Shown here: piece by piece, positions 34,801-45,100 of the stretch
How positions within the stretch are numbered: position 1 is the first letter of the stretch
How the letters are laid out: each line of letters starts with the position of its first letter
NCBI GenBank assembly: GCA_019649035.1
Contig: BMAT01012738.1
Coordinates: forward strand, 41,334-88,565
Direction: 5' to 3'
Origin: Elysia marginata
Taxonomy: Eukaryota; Mollusca; Gastropoda; Plakobranchidae
DNA: 47,232 bases
Made by a program: the position numbers and the translations under genes
The notes under the pieces: model-generated
Database searches by the model: none
The model's input: the letters and a program-made list of their open reading frames with translations, nothing else
Told to the model about the DNA's origin: nothing

Positions 34801-36398
34801 AAATGTTTATTTCTTATTTTTTTTTGGCCAAATTTTTTTTGATAATTCATAATTCATGTAGTTTTGGAGTTTTTTAATTGAAAAACATTTTAAATGTCAT
34901 CTCACAAGTTTTTAGTAATGATGCTGTCAATAAAAGAAAGTTAAATGTTAGCAACCCTGACAGGCTTTTAAAGCAAGAATTATTAGCTTGCTTTAAGACC
35001 TTTTATTACGCATGTTACATTTTTACATTCTTTTATTGATGTGCTTATTTTATTTTTCAGACGTTATAAGAAACTCCATGAAGTTGTCCAGAAGCAGGAG
35101 AAACAAAAGACTGAAGCCGAACAGAAACTTAACAGGCTTAGAGTTCGCATGTTTAACAAGGTATGTGTGTGAACTTGATAGAGATTTTTCTGGAAAAAAA
35201 AAAACCAACTTTATTGTTGAAAGTTACAACGGAAACCAATTATAAATGTTTTGTCTTCCTCTTTGTCTCTTTTCTACTATAATCATAGATGGTAAATGAT
35301 CAGCCTAACTGATGTTCTTATATCTGTTCAGGAGACATATTAGTTCATAATGGCCTGTGGGGCATGAGAGGTGAAAGGCTTAGAGCATTATTATCATTAT
35401 TAGCAGATAAAGCACTAAATAAAAATGATTTTTTGTGTTTCTGTTTTCTATTACTTTGGGCAACTTGCAGCCCCCAAAAAAGGACTTATCTTTAGATCCG
35501 CATGCTTCTTGTAGAGTGATAACTGGTTGTTTTTTAATCGTATTTTATCCAACTCTTGGCTTCAATATTTTCATTGTGTAAAAATTTAAGCAAAAAGTAT
35601 TAAGCCTTTTTTCACCAAAAAGGATCTATGTGTGCGAAATGCTTGCTGAAAATGATATTATATGGTTTCGTTTTGTGGATGATTGTCTGCGTAATCTTTT
35701 GTTCTTTAATTTCTTTTATTTAGTTCAAACAAAACCAGGAAAAATGGGTTGTTGTTGTTGTTTTGTTGGTTTTTTTTTTGCCTATTGCCTCAATAATTTT
35801 TAGCATGCTTTGTTACCATCTCCACGAGGCAACAATAATGCCACCTTTAAAAAATAACTTTGATATTTCTTCAAATTTCAATTCAGCAATATACCTTTCT
35901 ATCGTATAAAGTGAAAAGAGCTATTTGCTTATTTTTGTGCCCAGAAGGCATAAGTTTTTTCTAATTCTACCATACTTTTTAAAGGAAGGTTGCTTTGTCA
36001 GCCATGTTTGTTTGCTGAATTTTTTATTAATTTGTCACAGCTTGCAAGCTTTATTTATTTTTTGTGCAACTGATGTCTGGCCCGAGGTTATATAATATAA
36101 TGATGGGGAAGGTTTGGGGTAAGTTTGAGTACGGCGCAGATATACTTGTTAGCAATTAAAACAGCATGTACATCAATTAATGGATACCACACTTCAGCTG
36201 ACCTAATTTTAAAAATACTTAATTTAATATGTTTTGAAATGCCCTGAGTTAAATCCTGACTTTAAAATATGTATACAGATTTATTCTTCGTACTCAAGTT
36301 TACAAATTTACATAAACTTTAAATTGATGGAATTGTTTTTTTTTTCACAGAAGGTGCAAAGAGGTGTGCTGAGGAAAACATCTATGAGGCTTCGTTAA
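13891..36398 (+). CDS. ALMS1: ALMS1 centrosome and basal body protein (16 exons found, one exon likely missing)
   Basis: ALMS1 is a large, mostly disordered protein of centrosomes and ciliary basal bodies; loss of the human gene causes Alstrom syndrome. Coding exons: 13891-13902 (start, tentative), 16474-16593, 17261-17348, 17666-19766, 20147-20199, 21112-21205, 23639-23793, 24666-26059, 26451-26519, 27061-28844, 29248-29525, 30690-30827, 31496-31673, 33431-33494, 35061-35160, 36351-36398. The total is about 2,225 codons, against about 4,170 residues in human; I see nothing like the human block of 47-residue tandem repeats. Assignment rests on the C-terminal ALMS motif, a GVSW block in exon 11 and an NSLWDRFRAL...LLRNPSQHLI block in exon 10. 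All phases agree except exon 6 to 7, where an exon of length 3n+2 is missing; the N gap 21966-22241 lies in that intron. The intron after 33494 appears to use a GC donor. The third ATG in exon 1 (13891) is the only nearby one that joins exon 2 in frame, so the first exon is the weakest part of the model. Confidence 0.9.
14110..14175. repeat. CTAGAT-rich low-complexity patches
   Basis: Repeated TAGATCTAGATCTA-type motifs lie near 14120-14170, and another near 14883-14898, in the first ALMS1 intron. They look like a short interspersed hexamer repeat of no clear function. Confidence 0.6.
14988..15205 (+). repeat. Diverged local duplication in ALMS1 intron 1
   Basis: A block near 14990-15046 (CACTCTTGAGCAATTGTGGT, then TTTGCCAGGTTGATAGAAAT) recurs near 15151-15205 (TACTCTTGAACAGTTGTGGT, then TTTGCCAGTTTGTTAAAAAT). 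It follows a partial copy of the dispersed repeat described at 5402, so the block may be part of a longer version of that element. Confidence 0.6.
16340..16413 (-). repeat. Dispersed repeat, copy 3
   Basis: The minus strand reads CTGATTACCAGGTATAGAGC and then GTGTTAGGAGTGC, matching the copies at 5402 and 5963. It sits about 60 bases upstream of ALMS1 coding exon 2. A related start (GATCCGATTACCA) occurs near 14958 on the plus strand. Confidence 0.6.
17666..19766 (+). CDS. ALMS1: ALMS1 exon 4 (large exon)
   Basis: This is a 2,101-base exon giving about 700 residues rich in Ser, Asp, Asn and Thr, with no obvious folded domain. It is bounded by a CAG acceptor and a GTGAGT donor. Two short segments look more ordered: one near residues 270-285 of the exon (MDRAKMIGVPEDIIDG) and one near the end with mixed charge (FRDQRRELESRYQQL) that could form a short helix or coiled coil. 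The rest is probably disordered scaffold, as in vertebrate ALMS1. Confidence 0.9.
21260..21965. mobile_element. Possible LTR-like or other repeat next to the first gap
   Basis: The sequence becomes C-rich and unlike the surrounding intron. It holds a TATA-like ATATTTAAGACAGC (about 21698-21711), a C/T-rich leader-like stretch, a run of T near 21820-21851, and then the gap. This texture resembles an LTR promoter or another repeat that may have broken the assembly. No target duplication or coding remnant was found. Confidence 0.25.
21966..22241. other. Assembly gap (276 N)
   Basis: A run of N lies in the ALMS1 intron between exons 6 and 7, where the exon phases disagree. A missing exon may lie here or in nearby unrecognised sequence. 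Confidence 0.99.
22921..23031. repeat. Long intronic hairpin
   Basis: AACTCAAAATCTGTCGGTTGTGATG (22941-22965) pairs with the reverse-complement arm at 22985-23009, with a loop of about 19 bases and few mismatches. The arms extend more weakly outwards to about 22921 and 23031. It could be a small foldback transposon or a hairpin RNA precursor. Confidence 0.75.
24666..26059 (+). CDS. ALMS1: ALMS1 exon 8 with SR/SP-rich region
   Basis: This is a 1,394-base exon giving about 464 residues, strongly charged in its first half (Arg, Glu, Ser) and rich in RSP and SPPP motifs in its second half. At about 25789-25870 a 36-base tandem repeat encodes repeated S-R-S-P-P-P-V-(I/N)-L-N units, about 2.4 copies. 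The SP-rich part offers many proline-directed phosphorylation sites, which is an inference from composition. Confidence 0.9.
27061..28844 (+). CDS. ALMS1: ALMS1 exon 10 with conserved LWDRF block
   Basis: This is a 1,784-base exon, about 595 residues. Near 27190-27310 it encodes NSLWDRFRALN, then IGAITDLLRNPSQHLIAQYL, which resembles the vertebrate ALMS1 block with LWNKYRERQ followed by a leucine-rich helix and a conserved NP. An Arg/Glu-rich likely coiled coil follows (about 27310-27410). Two lysine- and arginine-rich helices lie further on, then a short segment LKLVNEGYLTAGEAYRLAVE. The end is SP-rich with a run of His near 28736-28755. Confidence 0.92.
29248..29525 (+). CDS. ALMS1: ALMS1 exon 11 with GVSW block
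   Basis: This exon begins with KGVSWHIPINV, matching the GVSWFVP-type block that precedes the ALMS motif in vertebrates. It then has a Pro/Gln-rich linker and ends with DGFWYKADHPQGIPQELWQ. Borders are a CAG acceptor at 29247 and a GTGAAT donor at 29526. Confidence 0.9.
29899..29983. repeat. Small palindromic repeat (MITE-like), copy 2
   Basis: The arms 29899-29931 and 29951-29983 are near reverse complements (outer TATACT, inner CAAAGTGCAGTATCT) around a 19-base spacer. The element lies in the ALMS1 intron between exons 11 and 12. The same inner sequence is found near 11921-11938, so this is a repeat family. Confidence 0.8.
30816..36395 (+). CDS. ALMS1: ALMS motif (C-terminal domain) spread over exons 12-16
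   Basis: The C-terminal domain of ALMS1-family proteins is implicated in centrosome targeting. It starts at the end of exon 12 (MTLQ) and runs into exon 13 (EAFLARKQIFISKCRERQKR and RLEREAIFAEQ). Exon 14 has NLYQPKQRIFTKTEMKALTQ, exon 15 RYKKLHEVVQKQEKQKTEAE and LNRLRVRMFNK, and exon 16 KVQRGVLRKTSMRLR and the stop at 36396-36398. The order and spacing match the human C-terminus, including the residue that straddles the GC-AG intron between exons 14 and 15. Confidence 0.93.
31036..31290 (+). repeat. Polypyrimidine-rich tract
   Basis: About 250 bases of intron are very rich in C and T on the plus strand, between the two exons that encode the start of the ALMS motif. An open frame reads through it but has low-complexity composition. 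Confidence 0.85.
31674..33430. other. ALMS1 intron 13, nothing recognised apart from a (GT)n repeat
   Basis: AT-rich intron. A (GT)9 microsatellite at 33137-33154 is followed by a G-rich stretch (33160-33173). No coding or RNA gene was seen. Confidence 0.6.
34101..34289 (+). repeat. Direct repeat, left copy
   Basis: A block of about 190 bases ends at the second gap and recurs at 34652-34848 with high similarity. Shared landmarks are AAATGTATTACATCTCTGAT, CACAATGCAACTCCA and GGCCAAATTTTTTT. Confidence 0.9.
34290..34466. other. Assembly gap (177 N)
   Basis: A run of N lies in the ALMS1 intron between exons 14 and 15, bracketed by the two copies of a direct repeat. Confidence 0.99.
34652..34848 (+). 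repeat. Direct repeat, right copy
   Basis: It matches 34101-34289 at an offset of about 550-560 bases, with scattered substitutions and changes in A and T run length. This suggests a local tandem duplication with a unit of about 0.55 kb. Confidence 0.9.
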
Positions 36399-36543
36399 TT
36401 AAATGAAGAACTTGTTTGCAGAGCATCTTTTGGTTCTACTCTACAAGTTGTTCCCCACAGATTGGACTGTAGAATAGCATGTTTCATTAGAATATGAATC
36501 ACGTAATTGTAGACTTGGCTTAAAACAAATATTCTGTTGTATA

Positions 36544-36549
36544 AATAAA
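36544..36549 (+). terminator. Candidate ALMS1 polyadenylation signal (proximal)
   Basis: AATAAA lies about 150 bases after the ALMS1 stop codon. Confidence 0.5.
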
Positions 36550-37424
36550 TACATATTTATATAATCTTGTAACAATATTAATGACACAAATATTTTTAGA
36601 TAGAAAAATTAGAATGTAGGCAGTTTCAATTTTTTTTCCTGCTAACTAGAAATTCATGACCATTATTTCATCTGTGATAAAAGGCTACCTATTTAAATAT
36701 TTTATATCTAGAACTTTCATTACCTGTTGCTGTGCTCCCATAAATGTAACTTTGCCTGAGAGTGCTCTCAGCACAATCTCAGAATTTTCAGATACTTAGT
36801 TAAGTTTTATACAGTACAAAATACAATGTAGTATGCTGAGTATAAACAATCTCAACATATTTCACTTTGATACTCGTTAAATTCCGTCCTGTATTAATCA
36901 AAATATAGATCCCCCAGTCAGCTATATAGATAATAGCCTAACTTGTGTAAATATTTTGGAGACCTCAAATGGTAATTATTTTTGGAGGTGGGATTGAAGG
37001 ATGGGAGTTCCCCATTCATATAACACTTCAATGCTGGATATAAACCTCTTTGTTGTCAATGGTTTCTTTAATATATTACAAGTAGACAGAGAAACAAAAC
37101 TCATGTTGTGTGATTTACAAAAAACTTTTTTTCTTCAATAACTTAATAATTAAATTTTAAAAGTATTTAGTATATTTAGTTCATGAGAAACAGAATTTTG
37201 TTTTGCTCATGAAATATAATGCAGAGTGTGTATTTTTTATTTCTCTTGCATCAGTAACTTAAGTTTATCTATTCCATAGTTTCATCAAATATTTCAAGCT
37301 AATTGATATTATTCTTCATAACTACAAAGTTTTGAGACAAATTTGTTTCATCCTTCACGTCTTGTTTTGTAATGTTGCCTCGGACATAAGGTTTTATGAT
37401 TCTTTACATTGAGTACCCACTATT

Positions 37425-37430
37425 AATAAA
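37425..37430 (+). terminator. Candidate ALMS1 polyadenylation signal (distal)
   Basis: AATAAA is followed within about 40 bases by a T/G-rich stretch, a good layout for a cleavage site. It would give a 3' UTR of about 1 kb. Confidence 0.5.
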
Positions 37431-37459
37431 GATTGTGAAATTCAAACAAATTGGTGAGT

Positions 37460-40400
37460 TTTCCATTTATTTGTTTGGTATGAAGCAAACCTGGAACTGG
37501 AAAATGCTAGCCAAAAAAGAAAGGGGGGGGGGCAGAGAAGGCAGAAAACACCAAACTAGACTCTAGTCTCTTGTTTAATGAACAATATCATAAATTCACT
37601 ATCTTGAAATTACAATAACATGACAGTCTTAAGAAATTATGATCATCAAAAATTAAAAATATGTACCGGTGTATTTTTAACAAATTATTTTTTGGTAGAA
37701 AAGACTGAAAACACAAATGAAGATTTCCTTTACTGAATGTGTTGCCTCCAGTCTCATCAAGTCCAAATATGTGTCAGATAGTGCAATCAACACATTTTAA
37801 GGTGATGACATCTTGAACAGTGCTTTTTTTTCTGCACTTTGAAATGTCACATATAGCTTAAAAATTTAGTTCTATGCAAAGATCTAGAGTTGCTTGAACT
37901 TTAAAATGAGCAAGACATTTGGGGGAAAAAATCTTTCAAAGGATTTTTTATTATTAAAATTTTGACTTCCAACCAATTTGGACTTGATGAGGGACAAATG
38001 GAAACTTCTCATTATAAAAATGGTAAGGGAAAAAGGAACAAGACATAGCTGCATAAGATTTTATCATAAAGAAGTTGTTTATGTTTCATGAAGCAGTTCT
38101 AGAATGACATTCTGTTTAAAAAAAAACTGGACCAACCAAATTTAGTGTGGTTTTATTTTCATGTGAAAGTTTTTCAGAAGTTTGTGTTTCAGAAAATGAT
38201 TTTTCCAGAATTTTATAATTAGAAAATAGAACTAACATAAGACATAACAGTACACACATAAGTGACTTGATTTTTTAAATTTATTATGCAAATTTTATGT
38301 TCTTAAATCTGCTTTAATTTTAAGATGTCAAATTTTCGAGCTGCATATCATTAGGAACATTTATAAAACAGTTCTTTTTTTAAGATACTTCCACTCCAGC
38401 TTCAAATGATATTCTTCAAGACATTCTTTGTTTGACAATCATATTGGCAAATAAATCATTCAGAAAACATTCAAGTGAACAAACTAACTTTGTGCGCTCT
38501 ATCACATGACAAATACCTAAGGCATTTGATAAATGCTAAATATATGACAAAGATAAATTTATGCATAATAATAAACTTTGTCAAATCCTCCAGAACAAAA
38601 TCAGCTGTACTACTAAAATGTATAACATTAAATCAATGTGAAATGAATGACCATCACCAGCATAAATATGCACTATCACTCAGTATCACCATGCCTTAAG
38701 GCTTTTTCTCACAAAGTATTATATGAAGAAATAAAGGGTTATGGGAAATAATGTAAATAAATCATAAAAATTAACAACCATTCATAGGTTGTGCTTCTTG
38801 CTACAGTAAAGAACTCTTTTTCCCTAAACAAATATTCCAAGAGGATCTTGTACTAACAGATGTGTTTTATTTATTTAAAATTTTTACTATCTTTTATTTT
38901 TAAAAAGCTTTATCATGAATGATGAACAGTGAATTATGAGAAAACCCTGAGAAAGTGGTTTTGTGCACTGTGAAATTTAAATTAATGCAACGATAGTTTC
39001 CATGTTTTCATTTGCTTATTTCCGTTTTAACAAAATAAGGAAAGGTCAATGTGGCAATATCATGATGAATTTATTCCAAAAAAATTTTTTAACATTTCAA
39101 TTTGCAAATGGTACCAGTACATAAATATCATGAATTTTTTTTTTAACTCAATTTTGTTTCACAAAAAAAAAATCTTTTGTACATATTCACAGAAGAATGA
39201 AATATCCAATTCTTCAAATATGGTAGGTCTACTGATGGAAGTTATGGGTTTGTACAAGATTCCAAACAGACTATCTTTAGCAAAGTATGCATAATAGTTC
39301 ATGGTCCAGATTTTCTATGAAAATCTGATCTTGACCAGTGACAGAAACATGAGACTATTTGACATATTAATATTCATACAGTGCAGTCTGCTGGAGTTGC
39401 AGTGCTTGGGAACAGCCAATTCAGTTTGAAATATCGGAACTTTGAATTCAGGACAAAGAAAAATATACTAGTTGGGATCCTTAATATCCAAACATTCGAG
39501 TTATCAGAATTTGAGTGAAATGAAAATTAATAAGAGATTAAGACTAGTTTTATTGAAATAAGATGTCAAAAGTACAAAATAATGCAGGAACATCAATTGC
39601 TTGCTTTGTTCTACTTAAACCCTGAGAAGGCCAACCATAGGAAGATCAAAATGTGAGGTAATCAGGGTGAGTGAGGCATAAGTCCCTCACACTAACTTGG
39701 AGTTACAGCCTTTAAATAGAGTAATTTGTTTTCAAAATGAAATAAGTGAAGAGGTAAAAAAAGCTGGAGTTTTAATTGTTTTCAACATTTTCAACAGAAA
39801 AGATAACAGTTTTAATACATATTATGTTATTCAATATGTCCAAATTCCGGCTTATAGTTATGCCTGATTTGCTGTGGTAGCCTCATAAATTATAAAAATA
39901 ATACCTTAAACAGGTCTATATTTTTACCTAGAAAAAAGAGTAAATATACAGCAAGTTCAAAGCATATACCATGATACTGAAATAAAGTAAACTGTTGAGT
40001 CAGACATATTTAACCATTCGCAAGTTTATGTTGCTTCCTTTTTTCAAGTTAATCTAACGTTTCACTTTAAAAGGTTAAAACATTAAACAACATTATTCAA
40101 TACTTTGTATAAAGTCGGATAAAATAAAAGACACATTTTGTTTTAAATATGATATTTTATGAAGCATGGGAACTGGTGCTCAGGTTTAAACTAAAAAGCT
40201 GACAAAAAGTGCCAATGTTTACAATGGGTAAATGCAGAATAAGAACAAAAAATGTCACATTCTCATTGCAGATTAGAGCCTAACTCAACATTTTTTGAAA
40301 ACTCCTCAGCAGTAAAATATTCCAGTATTGCCTTTAAAATCAAACAAGCTAAAAAGCAATAATCTCAACCATTTACAAAGTAAACGGCTTTTGCACATAA

Positions 40401-42100
40401 TTTTTTTTTTCAGAGCATAAGTTTTTTGAATAGGAAAAAGTTCAAATTGTATCAATTTCACATATTTGGGATATTTCTCAAGGAAATTGTTTTCATGTTT
40501 TGAGTAATGACTGATACAGTGATGAAAATTTCTTTTAAAACTTGAGGTCTTACAATCAATCCATTCATCCGGGAATTTTTTTTTCGACACTTCAAAATGC
40601 CCCATGAGTATTTATGATGAACACCTGTTTGAAACAATTTGATGTACAAAACTTACTAGTTCTTGAGGCCTTCTTGAAGTTTTCTTTTTAATACAGAATT
40701 TAATTACGAAAGCGAAATGTAATTTAGCCTAGGTCACACAAAATTGCAGTTTGTTAGGAATGCTTTAAATAACACATAAATGCAATGTATTTAATAATTC
40801 TATCAAACAAAACGATTTTAACTTTTATTCTCAATTGCATTTTTTCTTTTTTGGAAGGGGGTTGGTGTTATAACTGTTTCACCCTCTCAAATCAGGCAAA
40901 TAAAAAGATAAAGAAATCACAAACTCTGAAACATAAAAAAAGATTGCATTCATTTATTTACAAGGTCCTATTGCACAAGAAAAAAAAACTATTTTGTAGT
41001 GAGCAATTTGTATGGCTTTGTCTTTCTTTTGATTATTTTCTCTTTTTGCTCAACAGACGGTTTAGTTTGAAATAAAAAAGGCTTCTTTTTTTCAATAAAC
41101 TGCTAAGAATCCATATTTTGCACCCCAAAAAATGAAATCTTTAAAAAAATGTGTAAAAATTTTCTTTTATCTGTAATAGTAACCCTGTAAGTTTTGAAAA
41201 ATAAGATACAATCAACCAAATATTTTGAAGCCTGGTCCCCTGGGATAGAAAATTACGCAGGTTCAGTGATTTTGAATTCATTGCATAAAAATAAATTGAT
41301 TTATAAGCATCATTGTATGATGATTTTCTTCAGCTCCCAGAATTCCTTATGACATGTAAAACATGCATAATATGGCCTAAATCAGATTCACAATACTGTA
41401 AATGTTTCTGTAATTGTATAAGTGGCAATAAAGTGGTCTACAAAAATACTTCCTGCTAGGGTTTTACATTTTATCACAATTGACAATAACTTATAAAATT
41501 ACTGAAATATTGATCATTTTTATTTTGAAAATGTTATGAAATAGTTCCAGCTAAATAAAGCCAATCATCTGCAAAATACCCCTGGTGATGTGCCCCTGGG
41601 AGAAACTGGCCTGTGTGTGATTTAAAAAGACCATCACTGATCTAATGAAAAGTTAACACAAGTTAGGAAAACTTGCATTCTTTGAGATCAATGTGAAGCA
41701 CTTTCATTTAAACCTTCAGAAAAAAATTTGTTTCTCTCAAAGTCAATTCAACCTCGTGTGAAACATATAAGCATAAACAGTCATCTTCATTAAAGGGAAA
41801 AATAGCATAAAACAAAAGTATAGTTGTTGGGGTTTTTTTTTCATTAATTAATTACATGTAAAAGGTGTAAAAATTTGCATTCACAAAAAAAAAAAAGAAC
41901 AATAAAAGCAATACTGTATATCAAGTCTAAATCAATGTTCAACAGTAACAAGGTTACATTCTTTATGAAACTAATTTGTATTACACTACGACAACAGCCT
42001 GATAACTTATGACATTATTGCTATCTGGAAGCACTTAAAAAATGCAGCTCTAGTGCTCTTCAACAACACAAGTAATTCTTGGTGGTCTTGATCGTACTCT
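37460..42100. other. Convergent 3' region between ALMS1 and sideroflexin
   Basis: This is about 4.6 kb of AT-rich sequence without convincing coding potential. The right part probably includes the sideroflexin 3' UTR on the minus strand; several AATAAA motifs on that strand prevent choosing one site. A segment near 39370-39520 (AATATCGGAACTTTGAATTC, ATTCGAGTTATCAGAATTTG) resembles decayed terminal sequence of a pogo/Tigger-type element. Confidence 0.45.
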
Positions 42101-45100
42101 TCAAAGACCTTTGTTAAAATAGACAATACCGGGAGCATTTGGCAAGGCTTGTATTTTATCTCTTACTTCTGGCTCTAGGTTGGCCACTGCCATTGAACTG
42201 CAGAAAAAAAAATATGAAAAAATACATGTTATTCTAGTTTTTCTTTTGGTTAAAAAAAAGTACAGTGGAATCCATTTAAAGTCAACACCATTAAGAAAAA
42301 CTCTTGCTTAAAGTCAACACTATTTTGCAGTCCTATTTTTGTATTTCTTTATATCTTTGTAATAGTCAAAGTCAACTCTTGCTTAAAGTTAGCACATTTT
42401 TGCGGTTCCAAAGTGTTGACTTTATCAGGATTCCACTGTATACAACCTACTGGCTAGACATCTTTTTTTTTTTTAAATGAAGTTAAACTTTCAGTTTTAG
42501 TTAGAAAAGAATAATAAAAAATTGCTTCATAAAAAATAGGCTTGGAAAAAAGTAATTTTAAAAATAAAGAACCTCCCCATTGTTGAGATGGAAGTTGAGC
42601 TAAGTAAGAGCCAACAATAAGTTTGTTTTGTTTTTTGTTTTTTGTTTTTTTTTCAGAAAATCTAAAAGCGAAAGTTTTCTAGGCTTTCTAAACTTTGTTA
42701 AATTTCTAATAAGTCTGAAAACCAAAGTGTATATTAAGAAGCAAAATGCATATAGATATTAGTTTGGTTATAAATATAGTCAAACAAGTCACCACAATAA
42801 TAATAATATTAAAAAAAAAACTAAGATAACACACTGAACACTTAGAAGGTAGGTAACCAGCCCCAGTTTTTAACCATAAGCTGCAGATCATTTTTGTGTG
42901 TCATCTAATCTTAGTCCATTAAGGAAAAAAAATTGTCTGAGACACATGAGATTTGAAACTTGCCTCATTCTTCACTTTTATGTTTAGAAAATTGTGAAAT
43001 ATGCAGTTAAAATCCAGACTAGGACGAACGGAAAATCTTTAATGGTTTTTAAATATCTGCAGCATATAACAAACTGAAAGTTATTGTTTTTATAATGTAT
43101 TCTGTGTCAAATTTTTAAAAACTGAAAGTTCAATACACAAAGTGTTTCAAAATTGATATCTTCTTGACTTAACTACTGTTTTAATTAGTAAATTGACTGA
43201 TACCATTTGCACAGTTATTGAACACCACCAGTATCACCTTATTGATGACACTGTATAAGATGATACTAGTAAGTATATCAGTTGAAGAAAATTTATCAAA
43301 ATGTTCTGAAACTCTCTCACTCTCTCCTTCCCGCCTCCCCTTTTTTCAATGCACCAAAGCTGCAGAAGCACATTTTTTGGAGCAACTTGAAATTCGATTT
43401 TTGGGACATACAAGAGTTCAGACTCTAGCTTGTAATTCCTTTTCGATGGTGCAAATATTATTTTAATACCTTGATTATGTCATTCATTTGTTGTATTTAG
43501 AAGATAAGGGATAGCTAAGACATACTCCATAAAATGACATTAAAAGGCTCATTACATAGACCCTACAGAGCACACCAACCAATGGCCTAGTTAACTTTCT
43601 TACTTCCAGTCACTTTTTTCAACCTTTTTGCAACTTGCATGATGAAAAACATCATCAAAATTTTCAATTGAAGTTTTGACATAGGTCCTTCCTTTTGTAA
43701 GATTTACCTGCAAGATTAAAAATGATCTCAATCTCCTAAAACTGACCCCCATCGCAGTTAGACTTATTTAAAGAGTTGAATAGAGACTTGTGTTTAAGCC
43801 TATCGTTCTACTTACCTCTTCTGAGGGAACAATGCGCAGCATAAGGGAGTGGCAAAAATAAGTCTGAGGGAGAAAGGAGAAAAAAAAAAGAAATTAAGAT
43901 ATCAATGAAAAAAATTACTTCACCTTATTTTCCTTTAGGGCATTTAAAAATTCACCAACTAGTTTCTTTTGATTCACAGCGGTATTGGTATATTTAAACA
44001 TACCTTCAAAGCAGCCTATAATGTTTTTCTTGAAGATCACAGACAGAAGTTTTAATATCAAGGCCAGTGAAACACTAACACTACATATACTGGTTTTTTT
44101 AGTAAAATTTACACAACCACAAAACTGATTGGTGAAGTCTTATGATTGAAAATTTAATAAATTATCTAAAATTCCTTTCTTTACTCACAAGAATCCTATC
44201 AACGATACTTGAATTGGTGCATTGAGCCAAGGCATTCTCTTCATGAAAGGCTTCTTTTCCAATGCATTCATGATAAATGGAGGTATCACTGGAAAAATAA
44301 ATGTTGACAGTGAACACTTTACAAATAAAAAACAGCTGTAAGTTTGTATCACTGATTATTTAATACACATGAAAATATCAGTATTTTCAACTAATGGTAC
44401 CAATCACTAATTATGTTCTATTTCGAAAATAAAAAAGACCAAGGACTTACTTTGATAAAATCACATTTTTTGTGAACATAAAACATGTAGATTGCATTTA
44501 CTCTAAAGACGGCTTGTTTTGATGTAAATAATCACCACTTCTTTTTGTCTCCCCTTTGGCATCTTGCTATCTCTACATCTATCTCATTTCAGCCCAAAAA
44601 CTTTAAGTACAATAAAAAAAAACCACCCAGCAAATATAACTGAGTGTGCTGATGATTCTAATAGTGATAGACAAAGATACTAACAGAATATGTCTATATA
44701 TCTGTCATTGGCCTTTGCTTGGTTTTCTTTCATGAATGTCTAGACTTACTCATTCCAGGCATTGCCATAATGATTCGAGAAACTACCACTTGACTAATGG
44801 CACTGGTTGCTGCTCTTGTAGACTCCCCAACTCGATTTCCATCAGCATCGAACACCGGGATACCAGAGAGTAATTCTCTGAAATTGAAAAGAAAATCGGT
44901 ATAAAAATCAACAAAATGTTTTTTGCTCTCCGCTTAGAGTTTTATAAATCTGATATTGACAAAGGGTTCAGATTTCAACAAGAATGTTTAAAACACAAGT
45001 ATTTACAATGATACAAGAATTAATAGTTCAGCTTTCAAGTTAATTGGGTTCCATAATTGTTTTAGCCTGGCATAATTGTGAATATAAGATTCAACTTCTT

